A stretch of 39,563 nt of DNA. Source: Polaromonas sp. (GTDB taxonomy: Bacteria; Pseudomonadota; Gammaproteobacteria; Burkholderiales; Burkholderiaceae_C). The notes under the pieces were generated by a model. That model was not told where the DNA came from and searched no databases. It was given only the letters and a program-made list of their open reading frames with translations. Every line of letters begins with the position of its first letter. The stretch's first letter is position 1. The stretch covers positions 1 through 39,563 of the forward strand of contig NZ_JAQSDL010000047.1 in the NCBI RefSeq assembly GCF_029945895.1, read 5' to 3'. Made by a program: the position numbers and the translations under genes. Of this stretch, positions 17,657-24,989 are shown piece by piece.

Positions 17657-17863
17657 ATGGCGCCCGCTCAATACCGCATTGAAAGCAGGAACACGCTAAG
17701 GGGCAGCCTGCTGCCGCCCAACGCCCTCCGGCAACTCTACACAGACCGCTCGCTGGCCGTGGCCGTGGCGGTCAAAAGCCTGGCCGACCCGACCTGCCAG
17801 GACATCCGCGTGGTGCATGTCGCCAGCGGCGAAATTGTTTTCCAGACGGCACCGACGCACTAA
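17657..17863 (+). CDS. Small hypothetical protein
   Basis: A 68-residue ORF starts MAPAQYRIESRNTLRG and ends VASGEIVFQTAPTH. AAGG lies about 10 bases upstream of the ATG. The layout (YRIE at the start, GEIVF near the end, alternating hydrophobic strands) looks like a small beta-rich protein, and I do not recognise the family. Its TAA is immediately followed by a MITE, whose CTAA target duplicate includes the stop codon. The insertion therefore left this gene intact but separated it from downstream DNA. It lies 169 bp after the permease gene. Confidence 0.5.
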   Translation: MAPAQYRIESRNTLRGSLLPPNALRQLYTDRSLAVAVAVKSLADPTCQDIRVVHVASGEIVFQTAPTH

Positions 17864-18024
17864 GGAAGCGCTGAACAAGTCCCCTGCGGCGCGCGATCAG
17901 CCGGGCTCGGGCGGTCTGCGGCGTTGAATTTCTTGCCCATAGCCAGCTATTGGCTGCGAAATCCGCCTTGCATCCCATCCCGATCCGGCTGCCGCGCCTC
18001 CGCAAGGACTCCTTCAGCGCTTTC
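17864..18024. mobile_element. 161-bp MITE with IS5-like ends and CTAA target duplication
   Basis: The left end GGAAGCGCTGAA and the right end TTCAGCGCTTTC (the complement of GAAAGCGCTGAA) match at 11 of 12 positions. Similarity continues inward (AAGTCC versus GAGTCC, then TGCGG) for about 30 bp. CTAA is duplicated exactly at 17860-17863 and 18025-18028, the 4-bp type of target used by IS5-family elements. No transposase is encoded, so this is a non-autonomous derivative. It sits precisely between a small ORF stop codon and the 3' end of a LysR gene, where it disrupts neither. Confidence 0.75.
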
Positions 18025-18034
18025 CTAAGCCTGG

Positions 18035-18922
18035 TCACACCTGGCGGAACTGCGCCAGCGTCAGCAGCAGGTTGCGCGTGGCGCCATCCACTGCATCAAG
18101 CGGCCTGTGCACCACCGCCGTGTGGCGCGTCAGGGCGGGCTTGAGCGGCACCACCTGCACGCCCTGGTGCAACTGCTCGCCGGCATGCTCCAGCGGCAGC
18201 ACCGCGGCGCCGTAACCCGCGGCCACCAGGCTTTTCATGGCCTCGTTGTAGTTGAGCTCGATGCGTGTGCGCGGGCTCAGGCCGGCATCGGCAAACCACT
18301 CCATGGTCAGGCGGTACATCTGCGTGGTCGAGTCGTTGAAGATCAGCGGCCGCGCGGCCAGCCATTGCGGCGTGATGCGTTTGGGCACCGGCCATGCCCG
18401 GGGCACAAAGGCCATCATCGGGTCGCTGCGCCAGTGCGCCATGACAATGCCGGGCCGGGCCGGTTGCGGCAAGGCCACCAGCCCCACATCCAGCGTGCCC
18501 TGGGCGAGCCGCTCCATGGCCTCTGCCGAGCCCAGGATGCTGACTTCGACATCAATGTCCGGGTGGGCGCGCTCCATGGCCTTGAGGACCTCGGGCAGCA
18601 GGTAGACCAGCACGCCGGTCGAGCTGCCCAGCCGCACGCGGCCGATGCGGCCCTCGACATGGCGCTGCACGGCGTCCACCGCATCGTCGGCATCGCGCAG
18701 CAGGCGCCTGGCGCGCTCGACCAGCACCACGCCGGCCGCGGTGGGCTCCACCTTTCTGCCGCCGCGCAGCACCAGTGTTGCCCCGAGCCGGCTTTCCAGC
18801 TCGCTGATGTGCAGGCTCACGGTGGGCTGGGCCAGATGCAGCGCCCGCGCCGCCGCCGAAAAAGTGCCCAGGTCGGTGATGGCCACCAGGGTGCGGAGTT
18901 GGTCGAGGTTCAGTTCACGCAT
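18035..18922 (-). CDS. LysR-family transcriptional regulator
   Basis: This 295-residue regulator has the N-terminal winged helix-turn-helix typical of LysR proteins (MRELNLDQLRTLVAITDLGT, then SAAARALHLAQPTVSLHISELE, then RLGATLVLR). The effector domain is a two-lobed periplasmic-binding fold with RIGRVRLGSSTGVLVYLLPEVL at its beginning. The target and effector are unknown. It is divergent from a DUF1127 gene, and its own start codon lies inside a tandem 14-bp repeat with several ATCAG half-sites, which suggests autoregulation and control of the neighbour. The 3' end abuts the MITE. Confidence 0.93.
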   Translation of the reverse strand: MRELNLDQLRTLVAITDLGTFSAAARALHLAQPTVSLHISELESRLGATLVLRGGRKVEPTAAGVVLVERARRLLRDADDAVDAVQRHVEGRIGRVRLGSSTGVLVYLLPEVLKAMERAHPDIDVEVSILGSAEAMERLAQGTLDVGLVALPQPARPGIVMAHWRSDPMMAFVPRAWPVPKRITPQWLAARPLIFNDSTTQMYRLTMEWFADAGLSPRTRIELNYNEAMKSLVAAGYGAAVLPLEHAGEQLHQGVQVVPLKPALTRHTAVVHRPLDAVDGATRNLLLTLAQFRQV

Positions 18923-18961
18923 CAGAGTTCATGCATCAGATATCCTGATAATTTCGATCAG
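18913..18961. promoter_or_regulatory. Tandem repeat and ATCAG half-sites in the LysR/DUF1127 intergenic region
   Basis: GTTCACGCATCAGA (18913-18926) is followed at once by GTTCATGCATCAGA (18927-18940), identical at 13 of 14 positions. ATCAG half-sites occur at 18921, 18935 and 18957, with an inverted CTGAT at 18945. These make ATCAG-n5-CTGAT and CTGAT-n7-ATCAG palindromes. The array overlaps the LysR start codon and lies about 70 bp before the DUF1127 gene, as expected for a LysR autoregulatory operator. Confidence 0.5.
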
Positions 18962-19030
18962 AAAACTCAACTTCCACAATACCACGATCCATCGCACCAT
19001 CGGGGGCTTCCACTTCAGGAGTACTCCGCC

Positions 19031-19258
19031 ATGCTGCACAAGACCCTCGTCCTTCCCTTCGCGATGCTGACGCGCGGACTCGCACAATGGCTGCAGCCCA
19101 GGCCACGCGGGCCGGTGCCAGACAAGGGCTTGCAACAAAGCCGCGCCGAGCTGGAACAGATGAGCGCGCGGGAACTGAACGACCTGGGCATAGGCCGCGG
19201 CGACATTCCCGCCCTGCTCGACGACCCGGTGGGGTGGCGCAGGGACAGGCCCGGTTGA
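19031..19258 (+). CDS. DUF1127 (YjiS-like) small protein
   Basis: This 75-residue protein has a C-terminal DUF1127 motif: ELEQMSARELNDLGIGRGDIPALLDDP, here split by Arg-rich linkers. Small proteins of this family in alpha- and betaproteobacteria contain an Arg/Asp pattern implicated in RNA binding and in phosphate or stress control, though biochemical proof is limited. A good AGGAG lies ten bases before the ATG. The N-terminus MLHKTLVLPFAMLTRGLAQWL is moderately hydrophobic and could be a short amphipathic helix. It is divergent from the LysR gene and probably its target. Confidence 0.8.
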   Translation: MLHKTLVLPFAMLTRGLAQWLQPRPRGPVPDKGLQQSRAELEQMSARELNDLGIGRGDIPALLDDPVGWRRDRPG

Positions 19259-19283
19259 TGGCCGGCATCGGCCCGGCAGCCGG

Positions 19284-19721
19284 TCAGTGGGTGATGGCCA
19301 CCAGCACGCTGCAGGGCGCGTGTTCGATCAGCGACTTGGACACCGAACCGCGCCACCAGCGCGCCGCCCAGCCATCCAGATGTTTGTGACCGACGACGAT
19401 CAGGTCGGCGTTGATCTTCTTCGCGTACTTGGTGATTTCGTCAACAGTTTCACCCACCACCACCTCGCCCTTGGCCTGGTGGCCCGCCCCGGCGAGCTGG
19501 CGCAAGCCCTCGTCCAGAATGCCTGTGTATTTTTCCTTCTCGTGTTCGGCCAGGCTTCTGTCGTACACGCCGCCTTCCACGCCGATCAGGTCCATGTAAA
19601 GCGGCGTCACGGCAATCAGGGTCAGCGAGGCCTGGCTCCACTGCGCAATCTCCTGGCAGTCCAGCAGCGCCTTCTGCCCCGCCTTGGAGCCGTCATACGC
19701 CAACAAAATTTGCTTGTACAT
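19284..19721 (-). CDS. Universal stress protein (UspA family)
   Basis: A 145-residue single Usp domain starts MYKQILLAYDGSKAGQKAL with the conserved Asp of the nucleotide pocket. The C-terminal nucleotide loop is present as VVGHKHLDGWAARWWRGSVSKSL. The canonical G-2x-G-9x-G(S/T) is not perfect: the first Gly and the final GS are there, but the second Gly is replaced by His, so ATP binding may be weakened. The start has AGGAGATG upstream. It faces the DUF1127 gene tail to tail and is divergent from the AttH-like gene. Confidence 0.88.
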   Translation of the reverse strand: MYKQILLAYDGSKAGQKALLDCQEIAQWSQASLTLIAVTPLYMDLIGVEGGVYDRSLAEHEKEKYTGILDEGLRQLAGAGHQAKGEVVVGETVDEITKYAKKINADLIVVGHKHLDGWAARWWRGSVSKSLIEHAPCSVLVAITH

Positions 19722-19848
19722 GGGTGCATCTCCTGGAGAAAGTCAAAGGAAAGGGTTTCAGCAACGGTTCAAGGATAGACCTTACACCCCGGCCTCGCAA
19801 CCCGGAGTTGTCCTGCACGGCCGCCGTGCTTGCTGCGAGAATGATTTG

Positions 19849-20943
19849 ATGCGCCCACCCATCCCACCGTTCCAGTTGCCGCAGAGCCCCGCGCGCCGCC
19901 GCATGTTGCAGGCACTGGCAGCGGGCATGGTTGCCGGCACCGGCCCGGCCTTCGCGCTGCCCACCAGGGCGCTGCAGTTTCCGCGCGACTTTGGTGCACA
20001 CCCCGACTTTCGCACCGAGTGGTGGTACGTCACCGGCCATGCCAACTCGGGCACACGCGAGTTTGGTTTCCAGCTCACGTTTTTCCGCTCGCGCGTGGAT
20101 GGCACGCAAGGCATGGCCTCGAAGTTTGCCGCCAAACAACTGATCTTCGCGCATGCCGCCGTCACCGACGTGGCGGGCAACAAACTCTGGCACGACCAGC
20201 GCATTTCGCGCGAAGGTTTTGACATTGCCAGTGCCGGCACGCAGGGCATGGCCCTCAAGCTGCGCGACTGGTCCCTGCAAAGCCAGGGCCGCACCCACAG
20301 CGCGCGCCTGCCCGCCACCGACTTTGTGCTGAACCTGCAATTCACCGAAACCCAGCCGCTGCTGCTGCAGGGCGACAAGGGCCTGTCGCGCAAGGGGCCG
20401 GAAGAAAAACAGGCCAGCTACTACTACAGCCTGCCGCAACTGGCCACCAGCGGCAGCCTGCAGGTCAAGGGCCAAAACTTCAACGTCAGCGGCAAGGCCT
20501 GGCTGGACCACGAGTGGAGCGAAGAGATACTGCACCCCAGCGCCGTGGGCTGGGACTGGATAGGCATGAACCTCGACGACGGCAGCGCGCTGACCGCCTT
20601 CCGCCTGCGCGACAAGGCCGGCAACGCCCTGTGGGACGGCGGCTCCTTCCGCTCCGCCCAAGGCGAGCTTTTCCCGTTCAGCCGCGGCGAAGTGATTTTC
20701 AAACCCGTGCGCCGGTGGAAAAGCCCGCTGAGCCAGGCCAGCTACCCGGTCGAGTGGATAGTGCGCACTCCGGCGGATTTCTACACCGTCAAGGCTGTCA
20801 TCGACAACCAGGAGCTCGACAGCCGCCAGTCCACCGGCGCCATCTACTGGGAAGGCCTGAGCGAGTTGATCGACAGCAACGGCAAGCGCGTCGGGCGGGG
20901 GTACCTGGAGATGACGGGGTATGCGGCGCCGCTCCGGGTGTAG
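19849..20943 (+). CDS. AttH/CrtC-like lipocalin-domain secreted protein
   Basis: The protein has 364 residues. A twin-Arg-like leader (PARRRMLQALAAGMVAG) followed by AFALP suggests Tat export. The mature part has the two-lipocalin-like fold of the AttH/carotenoid 1,2-hydratase family. Seen are FPRDFGAHPDFRTEWWYVTGHANS at the start, the characteristic WLDHEWSEEILHPSAVGWDWIGMNL, and a final IYWEGLSELID. In other proteobacteria AttH-type proteins are commonly encoded with an ABC ATPase and FtsX-type permeases (AttEFG). Both partners occur in this window, at 12383 and 14821, though not adjacent. Despite the family name, a role in carotenoid synthesis is doubtful; a lipid or lipoprotein substrate is more likely. 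Confidence 0.85.
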   Translation: MRPPIPPFQLPQSPARRRMLQALAAGMVAGTGPAFALPTRALQFPRDFGAHPDFRTEWWYVTGHANSGTREFGFQLTFFRSRVDGTQGMASKFAAKQLIFAHAAVTDVAGNKLWHDQRISREGFDIASAGTQGMALKLRDWSLQSQGRTHSARLPATDFVLNLQFTETQPLLLQGDKGLSRKGPEEKQASYYYSLPQLATSGSLQVKGQNFNVSGKAWLDHEWSEEILHPSAVGWDWIGMNLDDGSALTAFRLRDKAGNALWDGGSFRSAQGELFPFSRGEVIFKPVRRWKSPLSQASYPVEWIVRTPADFYTVKAVIDNQELDSRQSTGAIYWEGLSELIDSNGKRVGRGYLEMTGYAAPLRV

Positions 20944-21032
20944 CAAGGCGTCGAGCGCGCCATCGGCCACGATACACTTTGCGGGGCCGCATGTCCGGAT
21001 GCCGGACTTGCTCACTTGCCAAAGAGATATTC

Positions 21033-21365
21033 ATGGCGCTGGAGACCGCAGTCGCCGTCGAGCTCAAGGACTTCCTCGCCCTGCCCCAACCCAGCCCCAC
21101 GCAGCAGATAAGTTAGGGCGCAGCATTCAGCCAGGGCATCGACGTGTTTCTGCCGGCGTGCGCCGGCCCGCACCCGGTCGCCATCCTGATCCAGGGCGGC
21201 GGCTGGTCGGACTTGCCGGGCGCGGGGCATTTTGATCTGGTCACACCGGGCACGCCGGCGTTTGAGGCGGTGTTCGAAGAGGTGCAGCGCCTGCTTCAAC
21301 AACTTTCTTTTGAGAAAAATCGGCCTCCAGCCCATAACCAGCAAGCGCGAGCAGCTATCAAATAG
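21033..21365 (+). pseudogene. Decayed alpha/beta hydrolase with stop codon and internal deletion
   Basis: The frame starts MALETAVAVELKDFLALPQP, the usual N-terminus (LALPxPxPT) of a family of alpha/beta hydrolases. A TAG at 21114 stands where the family has Tyr (ISY-G). The same frame continues after the stop: GIDVFLPACAGPHPVAILIQ, then GGGWSDLPGAGHFDLVTPGT and AFEAVFEEVQRLL. The HGGxW oxyanion motif is thus fused directly to the C-terminal GAGHFDL histidine motif, with the whole middle, including the nucleophile, deleted. The last codons come from dispersed repeat R4, which provides the final stop. AAAGAGATATTC precedes the ATG. Not functional. Confidence 0.8.
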
Positions 21366-21370
21366 CTAGC
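21315..21370 (+). repeat. Dispersed repeat copy R4
   Basis: AAAAATCGGCCTCCAGCCC, then GCAAGCGCGAGCAGCTATCA, then AATAGCTAGC is a near-canonical copy. It forms the 3' end of the decayed hydrolase and ends just before the stop of the convergent LysR gene. Confidence 0.8.
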
Positions 21371-21380
21371 ATCTTCGGAT

Positions 21381-22373
21381 TCAACCGCGCGCTGGTGGCT
21401 TACGCCGCCGCGGCGCCTTCTGACTGGCCGCCTGCCCGGCGGGCTGCGCCGCTTCACCTGCCAGCGCCTGCGACACGGCTGCCGCCTGCGCGAGGATGCT
21501 GTCCTTGATGGCGACAAAGGCCGAGTCTTCCAGCAAGGTGGCCCGGCACCACAGATGGATGTTGCGGGCTTGCGGGCGCGCGCGCAGGGCCAGCTCGACG
21601 ATGGGGAAATGCTGCTGCAGCAGGCGCGTCGGGAAGCGCGGCAGCACCGACAGGTGCCGCCCCTGCGCCAGCAGGCGAAGCAGCAGCATGGCTTCACCCA
21701 GCACCGTGATCTCGCTGCGCGGCGTGACCACGCCGGCTTCCTCGAGCATCTCGCGCACATGCTGCTCGAAGGGTGAGGCCGTGCCCAGGCTGATCCAGCC
21801 CAGGCCTTCACTGCTGCCGGGCGACAGCACACCGCCGGCAGCCAGCGGGTGGCTGGCGCCGCAGAACACACCGAGGTCGTCTTCCACCAGCAGAAAGCGC
21901 TCTATCCCCGGCGGCGGCCGGTCCAGCCACGAGGGCGCAATCACGATCTCGTGCCGCCCGTCGATCAGCTGCTCGACCAGCAAATGCGGCCGGTCGCTCT
22001 GCACCGTCACGTGGATGGCCGGCTGTTGCCGCAGCAGCTCTTCGACCACGCCGGGCAGAAAAGCTGCACCTATCAGCGGCCCCACGCCGATGCGCAGGGT
22101 GCGGCTCAGGCCCCCGCGATGCCGCGCGCTGACTTCTGCGGCGTCTTTCAGCCGCCTGGCGATGGCCCGGCCCTCGCGCGCCAGCATGTCGCCGAGCGCG
22201 GTGCTACGCACGCCCAGGCGGCTGCGCTCGAACAGCCTGCCGCCGGCCTGCATCTCCAGCGTCTGCATGTTGTGCGTCAGCGTGGGCTGGGTCAGGTGCA
22301 GGTGCTGGCTGGCCTGGGTGATGGAGCCTTTTTCCAGGATGGTCGCGAGCTGGATCAGGTGGCGGGGGTCCAT
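21381..22373 (-). CDS. LysR-family regulator, probable controller of the arylsulfatase cassette
   Basis: The LysR protein has 330 residues; the extra length is a basic, Pro-rich tail (QKAPRRRKPPARG). The N-terminal helix-turn-helix reads HLIQLATILEKGSITQASQH, then LTQPTLTHNMQTLE, then FERSRLGVRST. The effector domain starts with RTLRIGVGPLIGAAFLPGV. The gene is divergent from the arylsulfatase across a 72-bp AT-rich interval containing TTCAAATTGAA. By position it should regulate the sulfatase and the Bug-type receptor, perhaps in response to a sulfated or organic-acid compound. The effector is unknown. Confidence 0.92.
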   Translation of the reverse strand: MDPRHLIQLATILEKGSITQASQHLHLTQPTLTHNMQTLEMQAGGRLFERSRLGVRSTALGDMLAREGRAIARRLKDAAEVSARHRGGLSRTLRIGVGPLIGAAFLPGVVEELLRQQPAIHVTVQSDRPHLLVEQLIDGRHEIVIAPSWLDRPPPGIERFLLVEDDLGVFCGASHPLAAGGVLSPGSSEGLGWISLGTASPFEQHVREMLEEAGVVTPRSEITVLGEAMLLLRLLAQGRHLSVLPRFPTRLLQQHFPIVELALRARPQARNIHLWCRATLLEDSAFVAIKDSILAQAAAVSQALAGEAAQPAGQAASQKAPRRRKPPARG

Positions 22374-22386
22374 AGGAAATTTTTAG

Positions 22387-22397
22387 TTCAAATTGAA
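22387..22397. promoter_or_regulatory. LysR-type palindrome between the regulator and arylsulfatase
   Basis: TTCAA-A-TTGAA is a perfect 11-bp palindrome with the T-n9-A spacing close to the LysR T-n11-A consensus. It lies in the AT-rich divergent promoter region, about 50 bp upstream of the arylsulfatase TTG and 14 bp from the LysR start. Confidence 0.4.
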
Positions 22398-22445
22398 TAT
22401 TAACGATTTTACAAATACCCCAGAGCTTTTTATGCTGGAGCTACT

Positions 22446-23768
22446 TTGAAATCCCCCAACATCATCTTTATCGTCGCCGACGACCTCGGTTATGCCGACC
22501 TCGGGTGTTATGGCGGCCGCAACGAAAGTTACGGTCCGGTCTCCCCCCACATCGACGCGCTGGCCGCCGGCGGCCTGCGTTTCACCCAGGCGTATTCGAA
22601 TTCGCCGGTGTGTTCGCCGACGCGTTTTGCGCTCATGACCATGCGCTACCAGTACCGCGTGCGCGGCGGCATGGAAGAACCCATCAACAGCAAAAGCAAG
22701 GGCAGCACCACCCTGGGCCTGCACCCCGAGATCCCGACCCTGCCTTCGCTGCTGCGCGAGGCGGGGTATGCCACCGCACTGATCGGCAAGTGGCACCTGG
22801 GTTACCCGCCGGCCTTCGGGCCGCTGCGCTCGGGCTACGACGCGTTCTACGGCATCATGGCCGGCGGCGTGGACTACTTCACCCACTGCTCCGGCAAGGG
22901 CGATCACGACCTGTACATCGACGAGGAAGAACACCACGAGGTCGGCTACCTCACCGACCTGCTGTCGCAACGAGCGGTCAGCCACGTCGAGCAGATGGCC
23001 GACGGCGCCAGGGCCGGCAAGCCCTTCTTCCTGAGCCTGCACTACACCGCACCGCACTGGCCCTGGGAAACGCGCGATGACGTGGCGCTGGCGCCGCAGG
23101 TGTCCAGCCTGTTCCACCTCGATGGCGGCAATGTGCAGACCTACCGCCGCATGATCCACCACATGGACGAGGGCATAGGCCGCATCGTCGAGGCGCTGCG
23201 CCAGCAGGACCTGCTGGACGACACGCTGATTGTTTTCACCAGCGACAACGGCGGCGAACGCTTCTCCGACAACTGGCCGCTGGTCGGCGGCAAGATGGAC
23301 CTGACCGAGGGCGGCATCCGCGTGCCCTTTGTGGCGCACTGGCCAGCGGGCATCAGCGCCGGCGGCGTGAGCCCACAGACCTGCATGACCATGGACTGGT
23401 CGGCCACGCTGCTGGAACTCGGCGGCGGCCAGGCCCACCCGGACTTTCCGCTCGACGGCGTCTCGCTGGCGCCGGTGCTGCGCGCGCCCACGCAGACCTT
23501 TGAGCGCCCGCTGTACTGGCGCATGAACCACCGCCACCAGCGCGCGCTGCGCTGGGACAACTGGAAATACCTGAAGGTCGATGAGCACGAATACCTGTTT
23601 GACCTGGGCGCCGACGAACGCGAGCGCGCCAACCTGGCGAAGCGGCACCCGGAGCGCTTCGAGACCCTGCGCCAGACCTGGCTGGACTGGAATGCGACCG
23701 TGCCCGCCATCCCCGAGGACGCGGCCGTCAGCCTCGGTTATTCGTACGCGGACATGCCGCAGCGCTGA
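22446..23768 (+). CDS. Arylsulfatase (formylglycine-dependent)
   Basis: This 440-residue sulfatase starts with TTG, supported by TGGAG at 22436-22440; no in-frame ATG gives the conserved N-terminus. It begins directly with the core strand SPNIIFIVADDLGYADLG, so no signal peptide is present and it is probably cytoplasmic. The formylglycine signature is CSPTR at 56-60, with C56 to be converted by an activating enzyme. D12 and D13 with D267-N268 (TSDNGGE) bind the metal, and K115 with H117 (GKWHLG) contact sulfate. These residues make the enzyme look active. Next to a Bug-type binding protein, it may release sulfate or an organic moiety from an imported sulfate ester. No anaerobic or aerobic maturation gene is nearby. 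Confidence 0.92.
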   Translation: MKSPNIIFIVADDLGYADLGCYGGRNESYGPVSPHIDALAAGGLRFTQAYSNSPVCSPTRFALMTMRYQYRVRGGMEEPINSKSKGSTTLGLHPEIPTLPSLLREAGYATALIGKWHLGYPPAFGPLRSGYDAFYGIMAGGVDYFTHCSGKGDHDLYIDEEEHHEVGYLTDLLSQRAVSHVEQMADGARAGKPFFLSLHYTAPHWPWETRDDVALAPQVSSLFHLDGGNVQTYRRMIHHMDEGIGRIVEALRQQDLLDDTLIVFTSDNGGERFSDNWPLVGGKMDLTEGGIRVPFVAHWPAGISAGGVSPQTCMTMDWSATLLELGGGQAHPDFPLDGVSLAPVLRAPTQTFERPLYWRMNHRHQRALRWDNWKYLKVDEHEYLFDLGADERERANLAKRHPERFETLRQTWLDWNATVPAIPEDAAVSLGYSYADMPQR

Positions 23769-23801
23769 GCTTTGAATTCATCAAGAAAGAGAGAAAGAGA
23801 C

Positions 23802-24794
23802 ATGAGCACACCGACATCCACCACCACCCGCCCCTTCACCCGCTTGGCCCTTCTGGGCTTGCTGCCCCTGTGCCTGAGCGCGGCCCATGCCCAGGCCTGG
23901 CCGGACAAAGCCATCAAGCTGCTGGCGCCTTCCACCGCAGGCGGGCCGCCCGACGTGTACGCACGCGCGCTGGCCGATCACCTGTCCAAAACGCTGGGCC
24001 AGCCGGTGGTGGTTGAAAACGTGCCGGCGGTCGGCGGCATGATTGCGGCACAGCAGATCCAGCGCGCGGCCGCCGATGGCTACACGCTGCTGGTGAACAC
24101 CGCCGGCATGATGACGATCACGCCCAGCGCCAATCCGAAAGCGCGTTACCAGGGCGCAGATTTCACGCAGGTCTGCCAGGGGGTGGAGGCGGCGCTGGTG
24201 CTGGCGGCCAACCCGCAACTGGGACCCAAAACCTGGCCGCAACTGTCACAGTGGCTCAAGGCAGAAAAAACACCGCCCACCTACTCGTCGTATTCACCGG
24301 GTTCACCCGCGCACTTCCTCGGCTACCAGCTCTCCGAGGCACTGAAGGTGGACATGACACACATCCCCTACAAAAGCAGCCCGCAGCAGATCACCGACAT
24401 GATTGGCAATGTGACGCCGCTGGGCTTTGTGCAGATCGCCACCGCCAGCCCGCACATCAAGGCCGGCAAGCTGGTCGCCTTTGCCACCACCGGCACCCAG
24501 CGCTCGCCGCAGCTGCCTGACGTGCCGACGGTCGGCGAGATCGGCCTGCCGCAGCTGGCCACCACGGTCTGGTTCGGGCTCTCGGGGCCCAAGGGCCTGC
24601 CGGCGCCCATCGTCCAGCGCCTGACCGAGGCCCACCAGCAGTTTGCCGCCTCGGCGGACGCGCAGGCGCGCATGGTCACAGCCGGGCTGACGCTCACACC
24701 GGGCATCTGCGGTGACCGTTTCCTGAAAAACATGGAAGCGGAATCGGTGCGCTGGGGCCGGGTGATCAAGGCCAGCGGGTTTGTCGCCGACTGA
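23802..24794 (+). CDS. Bug-family (TctC-like) periplasmic solute-binding protein
   Basis: The protein has 330 residues with a clear Sec signal: basic start, core LALLGLLPLCLSAAHAQA, predicted cut after AHA. The mature N-terminus WPDKAIKLLAPSTAGGPPDV is the Bug signature, followed by VVENVPAVGGMIAAQQIQRA and the late PTVGEIGLPQLATTVWFGL. Bug proteins bind carboxylates and are very numerous in Bordetella and Comamonadaceae. Usually no transporter gene is adjacent, as here. The ATG is preceded by AAAGAGAGAAAGAGA. It is 33 bp after the arylsulfatase stop, so the two form an operon, and it may bring the sulfated substrate or its product into sensing or uptake. Confidence 0.9.
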   Translation: MSTPTSTTTRPFTRLALLGLLPLCLSAAHAQAWPDKAIKLLAPSTAGGPPDVYARALADHLSKTLGQPVVVENVPAVGGMIAAQQIQRAAADGYTLLVNTAGMMTITPSANPKARYQGADFTQVCQGVEAALVLAANPQLGPKTWPQLSQWLKAEKTPPTYSSYSPGSPAHFLGYQLSEALKVDMTHIPYKSSPQQITDMIGNVTPLGFVQIATASPHIKAGKLVAFATTGTQRSPQLPDVPTVGEIGLPQLATTVWFGLSGPKGLPAPIVQRLTEAHQQFAASADAQARMVTAGLTLTPGICGDRFLKNMEAESVRWGRVIKASGFVAD

Positions 24795-24841
24795 CAAGCC
24801 TGTCGTGTCGAGCGCCTGGGAATGTGCCGAGGCCACAAGCC

Positions 24842-24895
24842 AAATCGGCCTCCAGCCCTTTATTGGTGAGTGTAAGCAGCTATCAAATAAATAGC
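24842..24895 (+). repeat. Dispersed repeat copy R5
   Basis: AAATCGGCCTCCAGCCCTTT, then GTAAGCAGCTATCAAATAA, then ATAGC. The most canonical copy in the window, sitting alone in the 195-bp gap between the Bug gene and the flavin reductase. The rest of that gap shows nothing recognisable. Confidence 0.85.
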
Positions 24896-24989
24896 GACAC
24901 CCCACACACCTCGAACCGGAGCCCCGCCTGCCCTACCCCACCGGTTTCGTTTTGGCTCCCAGGATTTCCTCGTCGCTGGCCAACAAGCG

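Noticed and set aside
23772..23801. TTG start for the Bug protein, ten codons upstream
   Set aside because: The ATG at 23802 follows a purine-rich ribosome site and gives a normal signal peptide.
24795..24989. A gene between the Bug protein and the flavin reductase
   Set aside because: Only short frames cover it, and it is occupied by repeat copy R5.
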